A program made the position numbers and the translations under genes. A DNA stretch of 17,746 nucleotides from DRWZ01 sp964601505 (GTDB taxonomy: Bacteria; Calescibacteriota; Calescibacteriia; Calescibacteriales; Calescibacteriaceae): positions 1 through 17,746 of the forward strand of contig CAZRNR010000042.1 of NCBI GenBank assembly GCA_964601505.1, given 5' to 3'. This document shows, in pieces, positions 14,362-17,746 of this stretch (its first letter is position 1; the number at the start of each line of letters is the position of its first letter). Below the pieces are notes generated by a model. It saw only the letters and a program-made list of their open reading frames with translations, was not told where the DNA came from and did not search any database.

Positions 14362-14655
14362 GTGAACAGGGTCAGGAAATCCTTTTTCCTTATCGCGTCA
14401 GTGTTTCTCATCTTCTCGCTTATGTATCTTATTCTTCTGAAAATGATGTCATTTGGTCCAAAGCTTTACAGCATTTCAAGATTTGACGATAACCTGGTTT
14501 TGATCAAGAAAGCTTACGATAAATGCAAGAGGGGAGAGGGACAGAAGGTAGGAACATACTCAATACTCACATTTGACTCTCCAGAATCAAAAACTAGGAT
14601 CAAAAGAAAATTTGTTCTTGATAAGGACTGTAGCATAAAGCTTTTTGTTTACTGA
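14362..14655 (+). CDS. Small single-pass membrane protein of unknown function
   Basis: I do not recognise this 97-residue protein. It has a short basic N-terminus (MNRVRKS), one hydrophobic segment at about residues 8-28 (FFLIASVFLIFSLMYLILL), then a mixed, charged 70-residue domain ending in DKDCSIKLFVY, probably outside the membrane by the positive-inside rule. The start is GTG at 14362, supported by AAAGGTGG at 14350-14357 with about 4 nt spacing, one of the few clear ribosome binding sites in the window. It follows serA by 10 nt and is probably co-transcribed with it. Two cysteines (C50 and C91) are present. It could be a membrane-anchored or secreted accessory protein. Confidence 0.75.
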   Translation: MNRVRKSFFLIASVFLIFSLMYLILLKMMSFGPKLYSISRFDDNLVLIKKAYDKCKRGEGQKVGTYSILTFDSPESKTRIKRKFVLDKDCSIKLFVY

Positions 14656-14670
14656 TACTTTGAATTCGAA

Positions 14671-15177
14671 CTAAGCTTTGTATCTTTTTTCCATTTCAGC
14701 AGCTAATGCTTTTGATTCTTGATTCAAATTATCTTCCATATATTTTTTCATGTAGCTTTCAACAACTTTTCTGACAAGGATGTTAAAGTTTAGCGTCAAT
14801 TCACCTTCTATTATTCTTCTCGTTTTATTGCCCTCTGGAATAAGTTTTATCTTACCTTGAAATCTCACCTTATCTGACATGAAAACAGGTATCATTTCAA
14901 ATTCATATTCTTTTCTATCTGGATAATATTTTGTTATTTCATACCACTTGAGCATATCTGGCTTTACTGCACCTTTGACTACATCTGGGATTTCGGCTTC
15001 ACCTTCATAAAGTACTTTACGGTATATGTGGTCCCCTCTTTTTTCTTGTTCAAGGAGCTTTCTTTCCTTAACATTAGGGAGCTTTTGAACAACAGATTTT
15101 ATAACTTCTGGATCATTCCATAATTCATCAAACTTATCTATTGGTATATTAAATATATGCTCCATTTTTATCTTCAT
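14671..15177 (-). CDS. START/SRPBCC-like protein (DUF2505-type)
   Basis: A 168-residue soluble protein whose pattern suits the SRPBCC/START-like fold. It opens with a strand MKIKMEHIFNIPIDKFDELW, then helix and strand with LYEGEAEIPDVV, a central KWYEITKYYPDRKEYEFEM, a RIIEGELTLNF strand, and a long C-terminal helix (VRKVVESYMKKYMEDNL). This resembles DUF2505 proteins, which may bind hydrophobic ligands in a cavity; no catalytic residues are evident. The ATG at 15177 has a strong AAGGAGG about 9 nt upstream (15187-15193), unlike most neighbours. It ends 15 bp from the end of the convergent small membrane protein gene. The 151 bp upstream hold no gene. Confidence 0.65.
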   Translation of the reverse strand: MKIKMEHIFNIPIDKFDELWNDPEVIKSVVQKLPNVKERKLLEQEKRGDHIYRKVLYEGEAEIPDVVKGAVKPDMLKWYEITKYYPDRKEYEFEMIPVFMSDKVRFQGKIKLIPEGNKTRRIIEGELTLNFNILVRKVVESYMKKYMEDNLNQESKALAAEMEKRYKA

Positions 15178-15328
15178 AACTTTATCCCTCCTTCTTTATT
15201 TATTTTAAAATTTTCTTAAAAGATCAGGTAGATGATTTTTTCAAAAATTCATTACGCAAAATTTTCTTTTGCATTTTTGAGGAATGAGTTGAGTGATAAT
15301 TCTGTTATTGCAACATGGCAATTGAAAA

Positions 15329-16402
15329 TTACTTTTTAACAAATGGCAAACTTGAGACATATCCATAATTTACTTTATTTCTTGTTATGACTTTAACCTT
15401 ATCTCCTTCTTTGACCTCTTGTTTGAATCTTGCAAAAGAAATAGGTCTTCTCAAGATTGGGGAAAAGACGGATGAGGTAATATATCCGGGTGGTTCTGTT
15501 TCATCTTTTGTTGATGGGATCGGGAAGTTATCCCATACGACGCCGCGCAGATAAGTAGTTTTTTTCTGTGCAATTTCTTTCATAAGATTATATCTTTCAA
15601 AATTTGGCTCTACGAACTTTTCAAGATGCGAGAAGAAGACTGTATCTTCTTCTGTAAGGTCAAGTCCGTAAAGAATAAGTCCAGCTTCGAGGCGTAGGAT
15701 ATCCCTTGCAGCGAGCCCACATGGAATTATACCAAAGGTAGTAATAGTATCCCAGAAAGCAGGAGCTAAATCTTTGCTTGCGTAGATTTCAAAACCGTCT
15801 TCACCTGTGTATCCGGTTCTTGAGATGAAAAATCCATCTTGTTCTATGAAAGAGAATCTTTTGACAGAAGCTAATTTATCGGAAACATCTGGAAAGATCT
15901 TTTTTTGCGACATCAAAGAGATTAACTTTAAGGTTTTTTCTCTTGATTTTGCTCCTTGCACCGCAATAAAGAAAGTGTCTGAAGATATATCTTTTAAATC
16001 TACATCAAAACCATTGTTTGTAATCTCTTGTTTCATCAGATCTATATCTTTTTCTTTTCTGCTTGAATTGACTATAGCTATGTATTCAGTTTCGCTTTTC
16101 CTGAAAATAACGACATCATCTATAACTTTTCCTTCTTCAGAAACAAGGAATCCATAGAACCCCTTGAGGTCCTGTTTTAGGTCTCTGGTAAATATTTTTC
16201 TGAAGAGTTTGTATGCATCTTGACCTTCCACTTTTAACCTTCCCATGTGAGATATGTCAAAGAATCCGATGTCATATCTGACCTTTTGGGCTTCGTTTAT
16301 AGCAGATCCAAAGTGTAGTGGTAGTTTCCATCCAGCGAAATCTGTAAAGTGCGCCAGAGCTTTTTCCTCAAACTCAAAAAAGGGAGTTCGTTTTTGTTCC
16401 AT
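15329..16402 (-). CDS. gcvT: Aminomethyltransferase (glycine cleavage T protein), divergent
   Basis: The T protein moves the aminomethyl carbon from lipoylated H protein to tetrahydrofolate, releasing ammonia. The 357-residue length is normal. Landmarks include FTDFAGWKLPLHFGS, YDIGFFDISHMG, GKVIDDVVIF with the catalytic Asp at 95/96, SRTGYTGEDGFEI, and CGLAARDILRLEAGLILYG. After LYGLDLTEEDT the usual 'PLEAGLGWAVK' segment is replaced by an unusual sequence (FFSHLEKFVEPNF), so this is a divergent member, and a folate-dependent relative with another substrate is possible. gcvH and gcvP are not in the window. It begins 25 nt after the methyltransferase gene. There is no Shine-Dalgarno sequence; a TATAAA lies about 15 nt before the ATG. 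Confidence 0.87.
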   Translation of the reverse strand: MEQKRTPFFEFEEKALAHFTDFAGWKLPLHFGSAINEAQKVRYDIGFFDISHMGRLKVEGQDAYKLFRKIFTRDLKQDLKGFYGFLVSEEGKVIDDVVIFRKSETEYIAIVNSSRKEKDIDLMKQEITNNGFDVDLKDISSDTFFIAVQGAKSREKTLKLISLMSQKKIFPDVSDKLASVKRFSFIEQDGFFISRTGYTGEDGFEIYASKDLAPAFWDTITTFGIIPCGLAARDILRLEAGLILYGLDLTEEDTVFFSHLEKFVEPNFERYNLMKEIAQKKTTYLRGVVWDNFPIPSTKDETEPPGYITSSVFSPILRRPISFARFKQEVKEGDKVKVITRNKVNYGYVSSLPFVKK

Positions 16403-16427
16403 ATGCAGAAAAATTTATAATTTGATT

Positions 16428-17074
16428 TTATTTTGATAATTTCGCATAAACTATCGGAAGAAATTTTGATGCTTTGAAATTTCCACGAAATGGTATGTTT
16501 TGAATGATTTTATTGAGCTCATGAGCAGAAACTCCAACATACCTCACAGAATACTTTATAACATATCTTGCAAAAAATTTGTATATAAGCGATGATATCT
16601 CAAAAATTCTATCTATATTTGAGTAGCTAGTGGATTTATCTATCTCAAAGCAGAAGAATTTACCCCCTTTTTTGAGGACTCTATATACTTCATTTAATCC
16701 CTTTTTGATATCCTCCCAGTGCTTTATTGAGAAATTTGAAATAACGATATCAAAGGTTTCATCTTGGAATGGTATTTCAAGAGCGCTTGATTTAACTATT
16801 TTTATGTTAGGGTTTTTTCCTATTATTCTTTTTGCCTCTCTGATCATTTCATCTGAGGGGTCTATGCCAAAAACTTTGAGCTCAGGATAGACTTGATTGA
16901 TAATGAGAGGGAAGTGTCCTGGACCTGTTCCGACATCAAGAAGGTTTTTTGCCTTTTCAAGCTCATCTTGAAGTAAGATTTCAAGGGAGTAGAAGAAGTA
17001 TTTTGATACATTTACACCAACCTTGTTATAGAATAGAGCTGGGATTTTGGTAAATGGACCTTTTATTATTCCAT
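16428..17074 (-). CDS. Class I SAM-dependent methyltransferase directly after a tRNA, with uncertain start
   Basis: The Rossmann-type core is clear: motif I LLDVGTGPGHFPL, acidic loop VFGIDPSDEMIREAK, SSALEIPFQDETFDIVISN for motifs II/III, and YRVLKKGGKF. About 215 residues. Upstream of motif I the frame reads IIKGPFTKIPALFYNKVG, which looks like genuine N-terminus, but between the tRNA and motif I this frame has no ATG, GTG or TTG; the longer reading runs through the tRNA and cannot be right. An ATG at 17074, 3 nt after the tRNA's CCA, lies one frame off; one extra A (GAA to GAAA) would give MEIIKGPFTKIP. Coordinates assume that start. Co-transcription with the tRNA is likely, and tRNA 3' processing would leave an almost leaderless message. 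Substrate unknown. Confidence 0.75.
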
Positions 17075-17077
17075 TTG

Positions 17078-17152
17078 TGGTGGGCGCGGGCGGGATTGAA
17101 CCGCCGACCTCCGCCTCGTCAAGACGGCGCTCTCCCACTGAGCTACGCGCCC
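17078..17152 (-). tRNA. tRNA-Val (anticodon GAC)
   Basis: On the minus strand a full cloverleaf can be read: acceptor GGGCGCG paired with CGCGCCC, D arm GCTC/GAGC with a 7-nt loop, anticodon stem CCGTC/GGCGG (one U-G pair) around loop TTGACGA, giving anticodon GAC, a short variable loop AGGTC, and T arm GGCGG/CCGCC around TTCAATC. Discriminator A is followed by an encoded CCA (17078-17080). It is far more GC-rich than its surroundings. The methyltransferase ATG follows 3 nt after the CCA. Confidence 0.96.
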
Positions 17153-17183
17153 ATAATTCTAAAACTTTAAACCAAAAAACAAA

Positions 17184-17211
17184 TTTATAGTGTTTTCCTA
17201 AAGCTTTCCAA
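17184..17211 (-). promoter_or_regulatory. Predicted promoter for tRNA-Val and downstream genes
   Basis: On the minus strand TTGGAA (17211-17206) is followed after 16 nt by TATAAA (17189-17184), a fair sigma-70-type pair. Transcription would begin near 17177, about 25 nt before the mature tRNA. It would drive the tRNA and probably the methyltransferase and gcvT behind it. Confidence 0.45.
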
Positions 17212-17613
17212 AAAATATCTCTATCCAAAAAAATATTTATTATCGTGAAGAGAATCAAATTTATTTGAAAAGTTTGGAAATGCACTATAATAAAATTTCA
17301 ATGCTTTGTTGCAAAGTTCAAAATAATCTTTTCATTTAGACTTCAAAAGAATATATCTAAACATTTTTATGTAAGCCGACAGAAATAATAAACTATATGA
17401 AGAATGAAATTGTGCTATTCATAGCGAAGTTATTGTGTCAATGAAAGAAAGTGTATTGTTTATATCATAACTTTATTTAGTGAGAAACTTCCATAAATCA
17501 CCCTGCATCCCTACGACTTTGATTATATGGAACATCCTGTATAATTCTTGTGTATTTCTTTACTATTCAAGAATTTTTAACCTTATTCTTTAGAATGCTT
17601 ATTTTCTATATAG
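17212..17613. other. Gene-free AT-rich region between the tRNA promoter and the right-edge gene
   Basis: No convincing gene is present. A minus-strand frame starting at 17285 runs from here into the tRNA and is an artefact of the methyltransferase frame staying open. A likely plus-strand promoter at 17518-17545 is listed separately. I see no strong repeat or terminator. Confidence 0.5.
17518..17545 (+). promoter_or_regulatory. Predicted promoter for the right-edge gene
   Basis: A perfect -10 box, TATAAT (17540-17545), follows TTTGAT (17518-17523) at 16 nt. The expected start site near 17552 would leave a leader of about 60 nt before the ATG at 17614. The -35 match is partial. Confidence 0.35.
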
Positions 17614-17746
17614 ATGGAAAAATCAAGAAACAGAGGAAGAAACACTAAAAAAGAAACTTCAAGAATGTTAGAGAACCTGATCTTGAGGCAAGAGAAAACT
17701 GATGAACAAATAAGACAAACATACAAGATGATAGAAGAACTAAAAC
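17614..17746 (+). CDS. Start of a charged, probably coiled-coil protein, cut by window edge
   Basis: The frame opens at ATG 17614, directly after an in-frame TAG, and continues to the edge for 44 codons. The residues are highly charged (MEKSRNRGRNTKKETSRM, then LILRQEKTDEQIRQTYKM) with heptad-like spacing, suggesting a coiled coil. Such N-termini are common in DUF3782-type PD-(D/E)XK proteins and in other helical proteins, so the family is open. No Shine-Dalgarno sequence is present; a promoter-like TATAAT lies about 70 bp upstream. Confidence 0.5.
   Translation, partial: MEKSRNRGRNTKKETSRMLENLILRQEKTDEQIRQTYKMIEELK

Noticed and set aside
16403..16427. Glycine riboswitch or other leader element upstream of gcvT
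   Set aside because: Only 25 nt separate gcvT from the methyltransferase gene, too short for a riboswitch, and no motif is seen.
17075..17285. N-terminal extension of the methyltransferase frame starting at 17285
   Set aside because: It translates straight through the tRNA-Val gene, giving the familiar ARSSVGE...GSIPPAP read-through peptide, so it is not coding.
820..17313. Shared 12-bp word TGCAACAAAGCA at 820-831, inverted at 17302-17313, near both ends of the window
   Set aside because: Several 12-mer coincidences are expected in AT-rich DNA of this length and the flanks do not match, so it is not evidence for attachment sites or element ends.

Overview
The window is an AT-rich bacterial chromosomal segment dominated by housekeeping and metabolic genes, most of them on the minus strand. 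Bacterial origin is shown by polynucleotide phosphorylase (pnp), HisIE, NadC, endonuclease III, SerA, an aminomethyltransferase (GcvT) and a tRNA-Val with an encoded CCA end. Coding regions use AGA/AGG for arginine and ATA for isoleucine very heavily, and proteins are rich in Lys, Glu and Ile. This fits a low-GC, possibly thermophilic and uncultivated lineage, but I cannot name the phylum. Most genes lack a recognisable Shine-Dalgarno (SD) sequence; three have a clear one.

Layout, left to right. (1) 1-532: an edge-truncated Rpn-type PD-(D/E)XK nuclease, minus strand. (2) 843-3298: minus-strand run of alpha/beta hydrolase, nadC and hisIE, the first two 4 nt apart. (3) 3338-3895: a gene-free stretch holding a 251-bp element with perfect 16-bp terminal inverted repeats and two further internal 12-bp inverted repeats. 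(4) 3896-5758: minus-strand HNH endonuclease, endonuclease III (ATGA overlap) and an unusual RimM-like protein that appears to carry two RimM N-terminal domains and no PRC barrel. (5) 5964-8093: pnp on the plus strand. (6) 8102-12357: minus-strand group of four genes: B12-binding radical SAM enzyme, orphan TRAP-type substrate-binding protein, a DUF255/thioredoxin-fold relative without its CxxC motif, and a small FtsL-like membrane protein. (7) 12801-14655: serA and a small membrane protein on the plus strand. (8) 14671-17152: minus-strand START-like protein, gcvT, a SAM methyltransferase and tRNA-Val(GAC), the tRNA ending 3 nt before the methyltransferase ATG. (9) 17614-end: start of a charged, probably coiled-coil protein.

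The points most worth a second look are the duplicated RimM domain; the radical SAM/TRAP/thioredoxin-like/FtsL-like cluster; the inverted-repeat element; and two genes (HNH, and the methyltransferase after the tRNA) whose conserved reading frame has no ATG, GTG or TTG start, yet would join a well-placed ATG if one extra A were present. Those two may be sequencing errors, real lesions, non-canonical starts or frameshifting. I see no CRISPR array, no intact insertion sequence, no rRNA and no convincing intrinsic terminator.
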